This document shows positions 1-14,064 of a stretch of 64,000 nt of DNA, piece by piece. The number at the start of each line of letters is the position of its first letter. Position 1 is the stretch's first letter. The notes under the pieces are model-generated. The model worked only from the letters and a program-made list of their open reading frames with translations, ran no database searches and was not told the origin of the DNA. The DNA comes from Paraescarpia echinospica (lineage: Eukaryota; Annelida; Polychaeta; Sabellida; Siboglinidae): assembly GCA_020002185.1 (NCBI GenBank), contig CM034534.1, positions 18,405,087 to 18,469,086 of the forward strand. The letters run 5' to 3'. The translations under genes were made by a program, and so were the position numbers.

Positions 1-1112
1 CATACGCGATGTTGCTAGGTTACTCCGTGTGGTGCCCCCGCCACATGCAGCTAATGTATCGGCCTTTCTCCGAGACACTTCGTTGTCTTGCCCTGTGGTC
101 GACTATCACTCATCTGCGAAGGCGCCTCTCGTCGGTTCACCTTTCGCCTTGTTCAAGTTGTCATATACCCTCATGCCTCGGCATTCAGTCGTTATTCATC
201 AATTACTTGCTATCTATCTTCCATTTTATTTCACTAGCATCGCTGCAGTCACTGGCCGACTCGCCGATCAATTAATTATAAAATCCAATAAATCGATCAA
301 TTCCATTAATTACGTGGGTATTCCCCCCTAATTGAATTTCCTATAAATCACAGTCACATTTCGCCCATTTGACTTAACGTTGAAGCACGCCTCTCAGTTG
401 TGCCGTGAAAAAGTTAACAAGTAGGCGCCATGTTGCTTAAATAATGGGAAGGCACAAACAGCGATTTTCATTGGAGGATTTATTGGTTTGTAAATAACTG
501 TCATAAAGCAATAGTTAAGTGTCGTAAAACTGGGTCTGCTTAATTCATAACGAAATTATTTACGAAAATATTAAAAATTGAAAGATCACAATAGCACTGT
601 AGGACGTATTGTGTGGGTATTATTAACAACCAAAATATTATAAATACTAATACATTCAGTGTCGTTATTTTACGTAAAACAGTCGTCGCATCAACTGGAA
701 AAGAAAGATGGCGTCACGCAGTCGGCGGGGAGACAATTTTACGTATAAATACAGAAACAAAGACTGAACCACGAAGTTTAACAATGTTAATAAAATTTAC
801 ATTGACGTAACAATTGAAATAATTGAACCATTTTAATTAGAAGAAACGCCCATCTATAGCTTTGTATAGAGTGATCATTTAGCCAATGGAAATCGTTGTA
901 TATTCTCTTTAAATTCTTTGGCTACAATTAATGTAGACAGTTGCTGGGAAACTACAATGGTGTCGCGATCAATGTTGTCTACGGTAAAATATACGACGTG
1001 TTAAAATGTCATACATTTGTTATGAGAAACGCCCGAAGTATAGGTTCTGTACTAGACATAGCGTGGCTAACGACCTTATATGCATTGCTCTACCTAATGC
1101 ATACCTCGTAAG

Positions 1113-1114
1113 GT

Positions 1115-1151
<37 letters not shown>

Positions 1152-1256
1152 GGTATTGTGTAATGCAATACATTGCTACATTGTAAGTACATACATACCA
1201 ACTGGTATGTTGGCAAACAATCTACATTATATTATATATATATATATATATATATT
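1113..1256. repeat. Two (TA)n tracts
   Basis: (TA)n at about 1115-1150 and 1224-1254. Confidence 0.9.
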
Positions 1257-2363
1257 ATTAAATGTTGATGTATTTTGCAAATCAAACGATATTTTATTAC
1301 ACTATAGTTGTACCTATTTCTCTAGTTACCGTTAAATACAGCTACTTGATTACACGTATATTTATTTAGCGTAACAAACATGCCCGCATTTTTACAATAA
1401 TTAGGATTATTAAATACATTTTGTTTGCTGCATATGTAGCAGCGCTTACCAGAATCGATAATATAACTGTTTATTGCGCGGTTATAAACGAGTTAATAAA
1501 ATATTGCATGATGTTGGTTATTACACAATAATAACGACAGTTAATGTATATTTATTTATGTATTATCTCAATTTGGCTTATTATTGATACTTATGGAAAA
1601 TAATTATCTGTCGTAATTTCCCTGTTGCCATGGAAACATATTAACTTTTGTAATTTCAGTTCAAAATACATCCTATAATATACCTATTCCGCCGACATTC
1701 TGCCATATGGCGGCAGTTGCTGGAACTGCGGTTGCGGGTCGCTCGCCGAAACGCTGACGCCACACATATGATTTTACATGCAAACGATCGATGTGTGCCC
1801 TTCGGAAATAAATATTTGGAATAATCGCCATGTCTTTGGATTCATTAGAAAGATAATGAGTATCAGTTCACGAATATGTAAGTATCTAAACAATTTCTAT
1901 GTTTGACCAGAAATATGATTGTTTCAAACAGTGTATACAAGTCGGGTCACAGCACACGGCTGGATAGATCTGGGTCAAAGTCATCGAACTTCTTGTCTAT
2001 TCCAGAGTGATTAACGCACGTTTAGATGTGATTATTTACATGAATATGACTAGTTTAAGAAGATAAATCATCATCCTATTCAGACAAAAATATTTGTTAC
2101 CCCAAATATATGATTATGTCTGAACAAAATGAGACCACAAAGTTTCCGTGTTTGTGAACCATTTACATAATTTATTATTATTAAAACTGGTGAGTGAGGG
2201 AAAATCCATTTTCACACCGGGCTGTAAAATTCGACAGATCGGTTTCATGCGTGCTGATTATACCTACACATACATGTAGATCTGGAACCATGTTTAGTAT
2301 TTATTAAACACAGTATCTCTTTACATTAACAATGTCAATGGTAACTATACTAATTCTTTCTAC

Positions 2364-2579
2364 CAATTTATATTTTCAGAATATATGTCTGCACGATGGA
2401 TGTCAGAAAGTCCTAGAAGATACAAGAAAATAAAAAACCGTTGTCGTGTTTCAGACAGCACCACACCAGGATATGTGTCTGACAATAGGAAAACTAATAC
2501 GTTGCTTGGTCTGCCAGAGGATGCAAAATTGTGCAAAATAAAAACTATACTCTTGAATTACCAATCTAATTTGTTGTGA
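2364..2579 (+). other. Weak candidate terminal exon
   Basis: A good acceptor (CAATTTATATTTTCAG) is followed by 65+ open codons to a TGA at 2577-2579, encoding a Lys/Ser-rich peptide (SARWMSESPRRYKKIKNR...). No homology recognised and no partner exon seen; listed only because of the splice signal. Confidence 0.2.
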
Positions 2580-4199
2580 ATTAAATGCGTTCGCTACTTT
2601 TCCGGAGCTATACTTTATGTTGAAAACAGTGTGCAGTATTGAAGATGTTCTATTGTTCCACGAAAGTTCATATTTACCCTGTGATTTGACTAAATCACAT
2701 TTTGTGAAGCACTAACAAATACACAGCTGGGCGACCGCAACAGAAATAGGTTTATATACATAATATAGAAATTATCCCTCTCCTTGTACAATATCACATA
2801 TAAATTTGTGCTTTGTGGCTCCATTCTTTCTTCATTCACATTTCTTAAACATTGCACACATTTCTGCGCATATTTTTCGACTTTGGCATTTTCCAATAAG
2901 ACATGAAATAGAAAGTATTACATTTGTTGAACTGTGAAAATATTGTCGGTGAACATTTTATCAAATGCTTGCAGCGAGAGAGGTCAATAATACAATGGAT
3001 GACCTTTTCTGTCTATGTCTGGAAGAAGAATTTTTTTTATTAATAACACCTAGAAAAAATAAGTACAACATTTACATGTATATTATCAAGATATTAAGTA
3101 AACACATTACACATTAAATATGAGGGTCAATCTACCAATGATGCCCAAACCATCTGATGTGGAATTATTACATACAATGTATTGAGCTACACAGACAACG
3201 GGATGCTCCCTGCGCCATGCCGCGGCTGGCACCACGTGCTCGTAGCACATTGTAAACAACCCATGTTGTTGTGAACAAAATCGAGTACATTAACAGTTCA
3301 GAATAATGGACTTTGACATACTGCATTATCAAAACATATATTATATCTTCCAGTTTCATAGACCTGATTTAATTTTACAGAGAAAGGGCTAACAGTTAAA
3401 TGATAAATTACACAGGTCCCGTCACCACGGGCGGCCGACGCCGGAGAAAGCGCACCTGGATATTTTATGGACATCTTTGAGTTGTGGACTAAAGTTGTTA
3501 TTTTTGTACTAGGGGAGTGACATGCATATACATACCATCTGTGATACTTCATCTAAATCCTGATCCAGTTGTTTAGCTTGACGTATTCCGGTTTCATAAC
3601 ATAAAAACGATTGCAACACTACCACTGTCTGGAGGCTCATCTGAATCAATGCAAACCTTGGAACTGGCCGCTGAGTCGACCCGTAACCGTTCTCACACGC
3701 GCACTGCGCTTACGCCGAGTATAAGACCTATTACATAATATGATTATATTTACAAACATGTAAACACATGTATCGAACTCGTATTTTGCTTAATTACTTA
3801 GTCGTAGTAATCCAACGATAAGGAGTATATTTGTTTCAATATAACAAATAATTACAGCTTTTGAATTCATTTTAAGTTGATTTAAACCATCGCGAATCAA
3901 GTTCGTGGATATTCAAATTCGAATTGAGTGAAAGCTAGATTATAACTTGTGTATGCTTTTACATAGAAGATGGTGTGTTTTTTAAATTATCTAAATAATT
4001 GATTTTGATCGTTAACTAGTTAAATCGATGAGTTCCCCAAAACTATTTAACATTGTGCACAAAGGAACTAGTACGACGGTATGACATAGGTTAATTTAAC
4101 AACGTATTTAATACTATTTATATAATGTAGGTATATTATATTTAAACCTGTAGTATCAACCAGTTGCCCAGGTTTTCGTGTTTTTGTATTTTGTAGTTT

Positions 4200-4211
4200 G
4201 CATATATATAT

Positions 4212-4244
<33 letters not shown>

Positions 4245-4318
4245 CATTTTTAAATAATTGTATATATTATTACATGTACAACAATTATAATATACTATGT
4301 ATAATAGTATATATATAT
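4200..4318. repeat. (TA)n-rich tract
   Basis: (TA)n at 4203-4246 with AT-rich continuation. Confidence 0.85.
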
Positions 4319-4915
4319 AAACATAAGATTAAATGATTTAAATCGTATCTCTACACTTGTAGACCTATAATTTGTGTAATACTGAAAACCATCATAATAG
4401 GTTGTAGTAGTAGTAATATGTATTATCATTACAGGATCTCAATCCAGGCATCCGTGCGACATTGAATCATTAACTGTGATTAGGTACTTATCACCAGCGA
4501 TCTGTTAATGCGTCATTACACAATACAAGTTGCTTCAATGTTTTTGTGCAGCAGCTGATACGACCGCCTGGTATTTTGTCGTTAGTTATGAAACACTTCG
4601 AGCTGCCACGCGACATCTGGAAATTGTCAGCGAGTCGCATACGACTCGCGCCACCGTCTCTCCGACACTTGCCGGAACCCGACAACCATGCAGGTGAAAA
4701 CGACAAACGTAGACGTGTTTGTACCGTATACATTAGAACATATTCTAGGTCGTTAGCAACTTGATTATGCGACACACTTTCCGAATATTTGTGTAACGAA
4801 ATTTTCCTATGCAGCATAAGCCACAAACATTTTGTTCGAGATTTCACAACGCTGTGAAACATGTGATCATGGGAAACATGACAACGCATCTGTTTAGTAT
4901 AAATGCGTCATGCGT

Positions 4916-4918
<3 letters not shown>

Positions 4919-4952
<34 letters not shown>
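4919..4952. repeat. (TA)n tract
   Basis: About 16 TA units. Confidence 0.9.
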
Positions 4953-4953
<1 letters not shown>

Positions 4954-5470
4954 CAAGAACGCGCTCATTATTAGCAAGTATGGCCTAAGCTTGTTACTAC
5001 CACATTCCATATCCGTTAATATTTTATGGAATAGGGAGTGTTTATTAGCATCCAGAACGTGTTGACGTATCGCATATGCATCACCCATGGACAGAAACCT
5101 CTTACATGACCAATTAATTAGATTGATTAAACACATCCGTTTCGCAATAATTACTTAGCGGATTTTAATAAACTATTACGTTTCTAACAAGTGTCTAATT
5201 TCCTGTTAACTACGTTAGGCGTTGCACTGTTTGAACAAGTAGGAACGAATGCGAACAATAGCTCGATGATATCTAACTCTGTCGCGTAATGCTGTCGACG
5301 CGCGGTTTCCGGCAGATGTAGATATATAATCCGAGTCAACCTTTTTGTTTCCTGTCAACAGTGGCGACGAAGTGACGTCAACAAGGCGACACTTACTCGG
5401 ACACCCAAGTAGATGTATAGGATTCGTTACCCCCCGGGTCGTGGCGTTGACGCCCCTGGCTGTTACTTAC

Positions 5471-5984
5471 TTGAGTCGCGATTCTCTTTCCACGATCCGC
5501 AGTCGTCGCAGGCAGAGCCCAGCGGCGTGTGATCACTGACAACGGGCGCGTGCTGACCGTTGAAGGACACCGCGTTGCAGTTGACCGCTCGGGTCGTCGC
5601 GTCGTTCAGACTGGACACCTGTCGACTGGTCAACTGGTCGCAATAGTCGCCGTCCAAGAACTGGCGCCCGTCAAACACGGGAAGGTCTTTCGCGAAGCCG
5701 GATAGTTCGGGAAGCGCGTTGTGAAATGCGGGCGCGTTTGTCGCGTGGATGACAGGCGACAACTGGCGACAGAATGACACCGCCGCCTGACAGCAGCTTT
5801 GCCGTAGCGTCGAGTGGACGCCGTGTCCAGGGTACGTCATCGGTTTGCTGTGGCTAAGCCCCCCGCTTCTGGGCATGTTTGTGAGATCACCATTCGACTG
5901 TTGTCCGTGGAGGATACTGCTCATGGAGAACAACCCTGTGGCCGACGACATCGGGAAGTCTCTCGCGGCCACACCACTGGCCAT
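5471..5984 (-). CDS. Candidate first coding exon of a transcription-factor-like gene with eh1 motif
   Basis: A 171-codon open frame on the minus strand in a CpG-rich block, from ATG at 5984-5982 to a perfect donor (CTCAA|GTAAGT, GT at 5470-5469), ending one base into a codon. About 17 residues in is FSMSSIL, which fits the engrailed-homology-1 consensus F-x-I-x-x-IL, a Groucho/TLE-binding motif near the N-terminus of many homeobox, T-box and forkhead proteins. The rest is low in hydrophobic structure, rich in Ser, Asn, His and Cys. No DNA-binding domain is encoded in this exon and none was found further left in the window, so identity is unknown. It could be a chance open frame in GC-rich DNA, though length plus donor argue otherwise. 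Confidence 0.5.
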
Positions 5985-6160
5985 CTCGGCCGGATACCGG
6001 ACTGCCACCGATTAGCACGGACCACACACACGGCCGAGGCTCGCGATGTGCCAGATTCACTCGACTAGACGGAGAGAGCGCCAGCGAGGCGTGATGAATG
6101 ACGGCACTTGGCGGTCCTCCTTGCCGCGAGCCGGCCAATGACGGGACGGCCGCGCTAGAC
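5985..6160 (-). promoter_or_regulatory. CpG-rich 5' flank of the eh1-motif exon
   Basis: Dense in CG and containing a CCAAT-type element (CCAATGA at about 6136 on the plus strand). It lies immediately upstream of the minus-strand exon. Promoter role inferred only. Confidence 0.3.
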
Positions 6161-6435
6161 AGGCCGCGCGCCTCTCCTACGATTGATGAGTGTCAGACCG
6201 CGTTTCGCACGATCACCACCGCTCGCCGGTGTGTTACCAAACAGGATGTCGCAACGAATCGATGCATGCGAGACCAACGCACCCACCGGCAACAATATCG
6301 AGCGAGATCGAAGCCCATTCAGATTCATAAACGCAAAAATAAAAAAACAACGAATTACGCAAATCCATTTCACCACAGACGTGTTCATAATCGACCAGCC
6401 AATCTGCTGCGTAAATATCGTCAGTGCAGAAGTAC

Positions 6436-6490
6436 CCTGTTAGCCTTTGTTATCCTCTGTTATCCTCTGTTATCCTCTGTTATCCTCTTC
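6436..6490. repeat. 10-bp TGTTATCCTC repeat
   Basis: Four near-perfect copies followed by a diverged end. Confidence 0.85.
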
Positions 6491-6816
6491 CACTTAACAG
6501 CCAACTCATTCACCTGCTATTGCGACCTTGTCCCGTTATCAGGCCTATCGAGCCACTGAAGGTAACAGTGCTAGCAAGGCGTCCTCCGAATCAGTTCTAC
6601 TTCGTCCCGCTTGCTGTCCCGATTGTGAGATCCAGGCCACTAGTGCCAAACATCAAAGATCAGTTCCTGGAAATTACGGTTAGACCTACTTGCTTCTGAC
6701 GTATCTGGTGTTTACTATTTGAATGTTTCCTTTATACAAGCGTTCATCATTTGAACTTTTCACGGGTGCACATTCAAACTAAAAACTAAAAAAATGTTGG
6801 CTTACCAAACGCAATT

Positions 6817-7290
<474 letters not shown>

Positions 7291-9579
7291 TAATAATAAG
7301 ACCATTACATTAATAAATGAAGAACATACAAGGTCGGTCTAACGGCATTTTATTGCATCGCATATTTTATTGGATGTCGCCGGGAACAGTTTATTTTATC
7401 CAAATGCATTTTATTGTATAAATAATCACAACAGACTTGTTAGGCGCCGTAATAATTAGTTCAGATCAAGATAGACCGTTCTAAATTGTAGAACATGGCG
7501 AAGAGGTCCAGCCGAAATCGGAAAAAATGCTATATAGAAAATGTGTTTCGTCAGTAGCGATGTTTATTTCGACACCCTGTCGGCTGACAATACAACTGGG
7601 CTAGAGTTCAGTTCAGAGACTAATTACCTTACATGGCGATGTGACACGACTAGACCGTTGCAACAAGTCACCCTAGTGACAAAAGTGACATATCTTAAAA
7701 GGAGGCAGTCTGTTCCCAGTTTTTAATTAATTAATTAATATAATGTTCTTAAGACTATACAATAGCTGCCCGCCAAACTGTGTTTAGTAAACCCATAAAA
7801 AGGTTCGCAATTTGGAAGGTACGACCACGCAGCATTTTAAAAATAACGGTAAACAAAGCATACAGTTTCAAAACAAACTTCATTGGAAGTATAGCCGATT
7901 CGGGCTGCGTTAACCACAATACACCCGTTGACGTTCAGCAATTTCCTGTTTTCCAACGTTCAACACAACAGATTACCTTTTACAAATTATTGCGCGGGCT
8001 AATTCCGGATAGAAGAACAGACTGCCTCCCTTTGAACCGGCTTCCTCATCTAATTTAGTCCAATCACAAGTCCTGTTCCTTGATGTCCAAATGTGTGAAC
8101 GGTTTAAATAAAATCCGCGGCCGATTATAAAAAAAACTGCATAGGCCCTAAATGCATTTAAATGGTCAAACAATTTGTTTTGGCCACTACCTCTTGTAAC
8201 TTTTCATAGCTAATAGTCGGGTAGACACATAGCCTTCAAACCACTGAATTTTTCGCTGACAAGTTTTTGGGGAGAGCAACGAAATATGACAAAACCTACA
8301 CAAAAACACGAGCACAATCATATCACATGAAGAATCCGATTTTTAAAAATCTCTTATATTGATTTATAGACAGGAATTAAATAAGTGTATAAAATATCCG
8401 GTGATTTTACCAAACCTACATAAAACGTTGCACACACCACCTAGTGTGACGTAGTGGGTGCGATGTAGGTTTTTTACGAGATTAAATTGATATGAGAGCA
8501 GCGGAAAAAAATCGAATTGATGTAACAGTTTTAAACGCGGCTGTCTCTTCCTTTTTTAAATATAATGTTTTAATACTATGTAGACGGTATACTGTATACC
8601 AAAGTGTTTTAATAAACCGTAAACAAATTAAATCGACAAAATCAACACAAGTGGACTTTTATTTTTTCTTCAAACAAACCATGTTTCACCTATGTGTATA
8701 AATCAGTTGCCACCGATGTGTACACATGTTGAAAATATTAGTAACATGATCAAAGTTCTACAGATAGTATGTACATTTCATAATAATAATAATTATTATT
8801 ATTTATTTATTTACTTTTACAATAAAAATATTTAATAAAAAGTGTAAGAACAAAATGTAATATAGTATACCAGTGGTAGTATATAGACAGTGTCTTTAAG
8901 CGTCCCAATCTCGACAACCATCCCGATCCCTGTCGCACCATGCGCTCTGCTCGCTTGTCCAACAATCGAGCAAAGCGGGTGACGCGGTCGGGATCGGGAT
9001 CGGGAAAGGAGTCGAGAACGGGGCGTCGAAGACACTCTTTATTGATATAACCAGCCGCTCCTGTATTGCGGGAATAGTTCAAGGGATTGCGAGAACAGAT
9101 ACCCTCGTTTTGGCCTACGAAAAACGACGGTATCCACATTCATATCCAGGCAAAAAAATTGGCTTGGGTGAATCGAATCTTGTCAAACACGCTACAGAAA
9201 CGTCTGCCTTCCACTGAATGTCTACACCTCCAATAGACATTATTTCGTGTGTCTTTGGATCCGGTAGGACACAGTCACTGCATATATAATATTATTAAAA
9301 CAAAGGCAAAGTGTGTCTCAAAGTTCTGAAGCTACCGAAGTATTAAAGAACGTAAAATCGATCAAGCAAAATGGGCTTGATCGATTTAATTTCATTCAAT
9401 AAATTTTACTTCAGCCTAGTGTGTTCCTCATTTATAATTTTGTATTAACATTACGTTCTAAATACTAGAATAAATATATTGCTCGTATTCGCTTAATTCA
9501 CGTAATTGTTTTAATTTTCCTGTATACCTGTAAACAAAGGTGTAGACGTGATGGTTATTTGTGTATGAATAGTATTCGC
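7291..9579. other. Noncoding stretch
   Basis: No supported gene. It contains a short GGGATC-type repeat near 8985-9005 and the palindromic element at 8412. Confidence 0.5.
8412..8472. repeat. Small palindromic element
   Basis: AAACCTACAT (8412-8421) and ATGTAGGTTT (8463-8472) flank partly complementary interior (GCACACACCACCTA / TAGTGGGTGC). Confidence 0.6.
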
Positions 9580-9716
9580 GCATTAATTGCAGCATGGCTG
9601 AATGCGTTCCAGAGAAGTCGATATGGTTTTCGATTGAACAGGTCTGCGAGGGAGTAAAGTGTAAAGCGCTTTGAGCAGTCCAGAGGACCGGATACTGCGC
9701 TATATAAGAACTTAAT
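9580..9716 (+). mobile_element. 5'-truncated copy of the GCGCTATATAAGAACTTA-tailed SINE
   Basis: Shares GCATTAATTGCAGCATGGCT, AGAGAAGTCGA.ATGGT, GGGAGTAAAGTGTAAA and the tail GATACTGCGCTATATAAGAA with the copy at 44152. The tRNA head is missing. Confidence 0.75.
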
Positions 9717-9824
9717 AGGCTATATTAGACTATCTATTATACTATGATATTGCACCTGTGCGATGGCGGACGTGGTCGTGGGCCGTTCCCGATTATTTGA
9801 GCTACTCAGACAGTCGTCGCGTGA

Positions 9825-10154
9825 GATTACAGCGGAATACAGATCGCAAAGTTACTACTTTATATTTATTTCACATTTTGTATTTATTAAGATTACAATC
9901 GAATACAGATAGCAAAGTTACTACTTTACATTTATTTCACATTTTGTATTTATTAAGATTACAGCGGAATACAGATCGCAAAGTTACTATTTTATATTTA
10001 TTTCACATTTTGTATTTATTAAGATTATAACCGAATACAGATCGCAAAGTAACTACTTTACATTTATTTCAATTTTTTCATTTATTAAGATCACAACGGA
10101 ATACAGATCGCAAAGTTACTACTTCATGTTTATTTCACATTTTGTATTTATTAA
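9825..10154 (+). repeat. Five 66-bp tandem repeats
   Basis: Units start at 9825, 9891, 9957, 10023 and 10089, each containing CGAATACAGAT.GCAAAGTTA and TTTATTTCACATTTTG. The period is exactly 66, so a 22-residue pattern stays open in one frame, but the composition is not protein-like. Confidence 0.9.
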
Positions 10155-10245
10155 TGATTTCAGCAAATCCAAAGTCGCGGGTAATGTTCTTTATTGTCGC
10201 AATATGTAGTAATTTGGTTTTTAAACCATTGACCTGGTCATTACG

Positions 10246-10830
10246 TAACCTGTCCATTACGCGACCTGCTGCCCAGCAAAAGGTCCGTCAAGCTATCAAA
10301 ACAATGAATGCCGAACACGTGGAGCGTTCAGTCATTTCGTCGTATATTATGTGAAATTCTGGCCCCAGGCGTTTTTTTTATGATAACAACATCAGACAAA
10401 GGTTTATAAAGCGACAATTGTATGCGGGAATGTTTGCTCTAGGATATGTCTTGCCGCCCTAATAATGTAACCCACAGATATAACTGTTATCAACATTGTT
10501 GGCAAAGACGTCGTGGTTTGCTTTTGTCACAATCAAAATTTTGCGCTTGACCTCCGTCAAGCTTTGCCTTTGCCACCAGTGTAGATAACGATTATGTGCG
10601 TGAATTACATTACTATTACTGCATGATATCTCATAAATCAAACATTCCCGCACACAGTTGTCACTTTAAAAAACATTCCCTTGTGTTTTTGTCATAAAAA
10701 AACACTTTTGTGACCAGAATTTCTACAAAATATATGACTGATTACTCGAACGCACCACGTGTTCGGCATCCATTTTTGATGGATTGACGGAGCTTTTGCT
10801 AGGCAACAGATCACGTGGTGGATAGACTAA
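10246..10830. mobile_element. 585-bp imperfect palindrome (fold-back/MITE-like)
   Basis: The left half read forward and the right half read as complement align along nearly their whole length about a centre near 10538: AGCAAAAG..CCGTCAA (10275/10790), GCCGAACACGTGG (10310/10760), GAAATTCTGG (10353/10715), GCGGGAATGTTTG (10425/10645), GTTATC.ACA.TG.TGGCAAAG (10485/10575). Arms are roughly 75-80% identical. No coding sequence. A transcript would fold into a long hairpin. Confidence 0.78.
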
Positions 10831-13421
10831 TTGCTTTGCCGTCATCGCAAACGTCATTTTGAATATCATCATCGCGTCATGACGTATACGCAAACAATAC
10901 GGCCTTAATCGAATGTATATGATTATGAAACTACATTATATCCCTCTTGGACAGAGCGTATTGCAAGCGTATGTGATAATTTACATCATATCACAATTTC
11001 ATGATAAATAATAAACACACACGTACCTTTATTACTACAACATAAAGTATTGTTTTAAATAAGTGGTACATTGTTTGTTGTATAGAGAATATACTACTTA
11101 TTTTTATTCGGGGTTTCCATAGTCAAAATTCGGTCACGTTGACATAATCAGAGTCAGAACTCTCGACGACAGCTTTGCGTTACGCTTTGTAAAATTTTCG
11201 TTTTTTCGGCCTCCGACAGTCGTGAAACTGAACAGGTATGACTATCTGTCTGTCGGTCGCCGTGGGTCTCTCACCTTCTCTCACCTGTCGCCTTTGTTCG
11301 TCGCTCGCCCGGGCACCTCGACGACAGGCACGCTGTCCTGATAAATGGTGCCGTTGACTCGGGAGCCAGCGGTTCAGGTAGGTAGGTACGCCGCTCAGCG
11401 AAGGTGTCGTCAAATAGAGACGTTGATGGATCGTGGATATGGAGTGAAAAGTCGTACCGTGAGCGCTGCTGGGCCACCCAAGTTGTTCAATATCCAGTCT
11501 GGCTGTTCCTACGTCTGCGCAGTCGTTGGTCAGATGTGTCATGTTGTATAAGGGTTTCGCTAAAATACGGGTTTGTTAGATATTTGGAAGAAGTCGTCTT
11601 CTTCTTCTCCTTGCTCCCTTGCTGGGTTGGTCCTAGTCATTCAGCGGTCTGTTCAGCCTTCGTTAATATTTCTCTTCATCTCCCTCGGTCTTCTGTCATC
11701 AATTATTGGTAAAATCATTGAAATACTTGTCAAACCCTTACTGCATTGGAAATGTTGCACTTGCGTTGTTATTGTTCTTCAAAACTGTTTAAGTGAACCA
11801 AATGTACTTTGTTGAATGTTACGAAATTGCGGTGGCCGCTACGAAAGCGACCAACAATGCTTTTAGTGACTGTCTCCTTGACCCCTTTTTAGCTTATCTA
11901 CAGCAACCATGTATTATCTGCTATTTTCATCACATTTCATAATTGAGCTGTATATATTTCTGTCTTCAAACTTGTACCGTTTTGTTTATGTGTAGGTCGA
12001 ATAAACACTTCCGATATCGATTCTGTCGTGGTCTTCCACTTTCGGGTGTTCGTACCTGGTCTTGTCAGGGTCTCGTTTTGTACTATCTTTCTATCTTAAT
12101 TGTGGTATTCTTCTTCTTCATCTTCTTCTGCCATGCTCCTGCTTCTACGTTCTTATAATCTTTCCTCACTCATTCTATGTACACGTCTTCACTTTAACCT
12201 ATCTTAGTCTGCTTCACAACTACTCTCATTTACGTATGTTTCTCGATGCGAATCTCTCCTCTCGGTTCCTTCATCTTCCTTGTATATTCTCAGGTTACTT
12301 CGCTTTTTCTTCTGTCCAATTTGTTTTCTGCTGAGAAATACGTCTGTATATTATGGTTTAATAAGATTTTGCTTTAAATGGAAATGTCGTGATAGTGCAC
12401 CCGTTTCCTTCGAGAAACACGCACACACGTAAACGCACGCATACACTCTTACACGCATCCTCACATGCACACACGTAAACACACACGTGTAATATCGAAT
12501 AAAAACTCACCAGTCGAAGAAAACATACAGATTCGCGACAAAAAACTTACCGGGTTTGGTTTGATCTATGTGTATTTTGTAACCTGGCACAGTCATGGAA
12601 GGTGACACTTCGTAATGTCCGGCCAAACTAGCGGATTTGTATTTACGTTAGTAAGGCCTATATTTCGTTACCTGTAGATGTTGTCACTCAATCGGAATAC
12701 GATTGATATAAGATGGTTAGCCAACGCAAAATGTCATAGGAATTTATACAGTATCTCTAGTATAAAATAAGGATTTTAACTAAACTGCTGTGCCGAATCT
12801 GACTAATAGTTCTTGTGAGACATGTAGATATATCAAATGTACAGACATCTCAACAAGACATGAAGTGTTTATCAGCAAATAACGTTGTGGCCAATTAGTA
12901 GTCTACCTATTCAGATAAATCACGCTTTACGTGCTGCATGTGTTTAAATAGGGAAGGCGTTATTTGATTAGTTAATAGCTTGGCGAGTAACGTTTTTTTC
13001 CAGCAAATCATTTATATGCTTCCACAAATATCTGGCGTACTATATTATTTGAGTTGAAATCCGTATTTTTAACTTGAAATTTCTAATAACTTCGTGTATA
13101 ATTTAATGTTGTCACACTTTGCATTGGTTAACAAGTCTATTCATATAGCTAATCGGTCGGTCTGTTATATTGCATAAATAATAACATTCCATGAACACTC
13201 AATTAACAATGATACTCAAACATGAATTAAATTAAGCAAATGTCACTGTTCTGAAGCAAATTCACGAGTTTAACAATCTGCAATCAACAATAACACGCCA
13301 TGGTCGGTACAATGATGAGGTCAACAGACGAATGACTCATATAACATTTGAAATTTTATATATGTCAGCGTGAATGACTGTGGAATTTTACTTCCCTCGA
13401 CAATGTAATAGTTACACAATA

Positions 13422-13423
<2 letters not shown>
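10831..13423. other. Noncoding stretch with CpG-rich patch
   Basis: A CG-rich block at 11180-11540 has open frames on both strands and two possible plus-strand donors (GTATGA near 11236, GTAGGT near 11375) but no convincing protein. 11590-12330 is pyrimidine-rich. No gene claimed. Confidence 0.45.

Positions 13424-13503
<80 letters not shown>
13424..13503. repeat. (GT)n microsatellite
   Basis: About 40 uninterrupted GT units. Confidence 0.97.
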
Positions 13504-13505
<2 letters not shown>

Positions 13506-13727
13506 GTGTATCATTATCATTATTATATTATCATTATTAGTAGGTAATCCTTGAATTGTACGATATAGCACGATAGGATGGCGCCTGTGGGAGCAGCCAG
13601 TCTTAGCCTTAATGGGAGTCTCTTGGCCCCTTCCATTAATTTTTGATTTACATTCATACATTATTATTTATAGTTATATACTCACTTCTTTTGTGATTGT
13701 ATAATTATTTGGGCCAAAAAACATACG

Positions 13728-13995
13728 TGTGCCTGTCTGTATGTCTGTCTGTCTGTCTGTTTGTCTGTGTGTCTGTCTGTCTGTGTGTCTGTCTGTCTGT
13801 CTGTCTGTATGTCTGTCTGTCTGTCTGTCTGTCTGTATGTATGTATGTTTGTATGTATGTATGTATGTATGTATGTATGTATGTATGTATGTATGTATGT
13901 ATGTATGTATGTATGTATGTATGTATGTATGTATGTATGCATGTATGCATGTATGCATGTATGCATGTATGTATGTATGTATGTCTGTCATGCTA
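13728..13995. repeat. (CTGT)n/(ATGT)n compound microsatellite
   Basis: Tetranucleotide array switching from CTGT-rich to ATGT-rich near 13835, with ATGC variants near 13940-13965. Confidence 0.95.
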
Positions 13996-14064
13996 AACCA
14001 AAATGTCCACGACATGAACACAATTTTAACAAACAAATGTAACTAACTGATGTAAATGAGAACC

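Larger units (their letters stand above)
1..5468. other. AT-rich noncoding stretch
   Basis: Apart from the (TA)n tracts and one weak exon candidate, no gene is supported. CpG-richer patches near 3200-3450, 3650-3720 and 4550-4700 have no coherent coding frame. If the eh1 exon is real, this is its first intron. I searched it by eye for a homeodomain WFQNRR codon pattern on the minus strand and saw none. Confidence 0.5.

Noticed and set aside
1..5468. Homeodomain exon partnering the eh1-motif exon
   Set aside because: No WFQNRR-type codon pattern was found on the minus strand in this interval.
11180..11551. GC-rich gene start
   Set aside because: Open frames on both strands, no recognisable protein and no clear start or splice combination.
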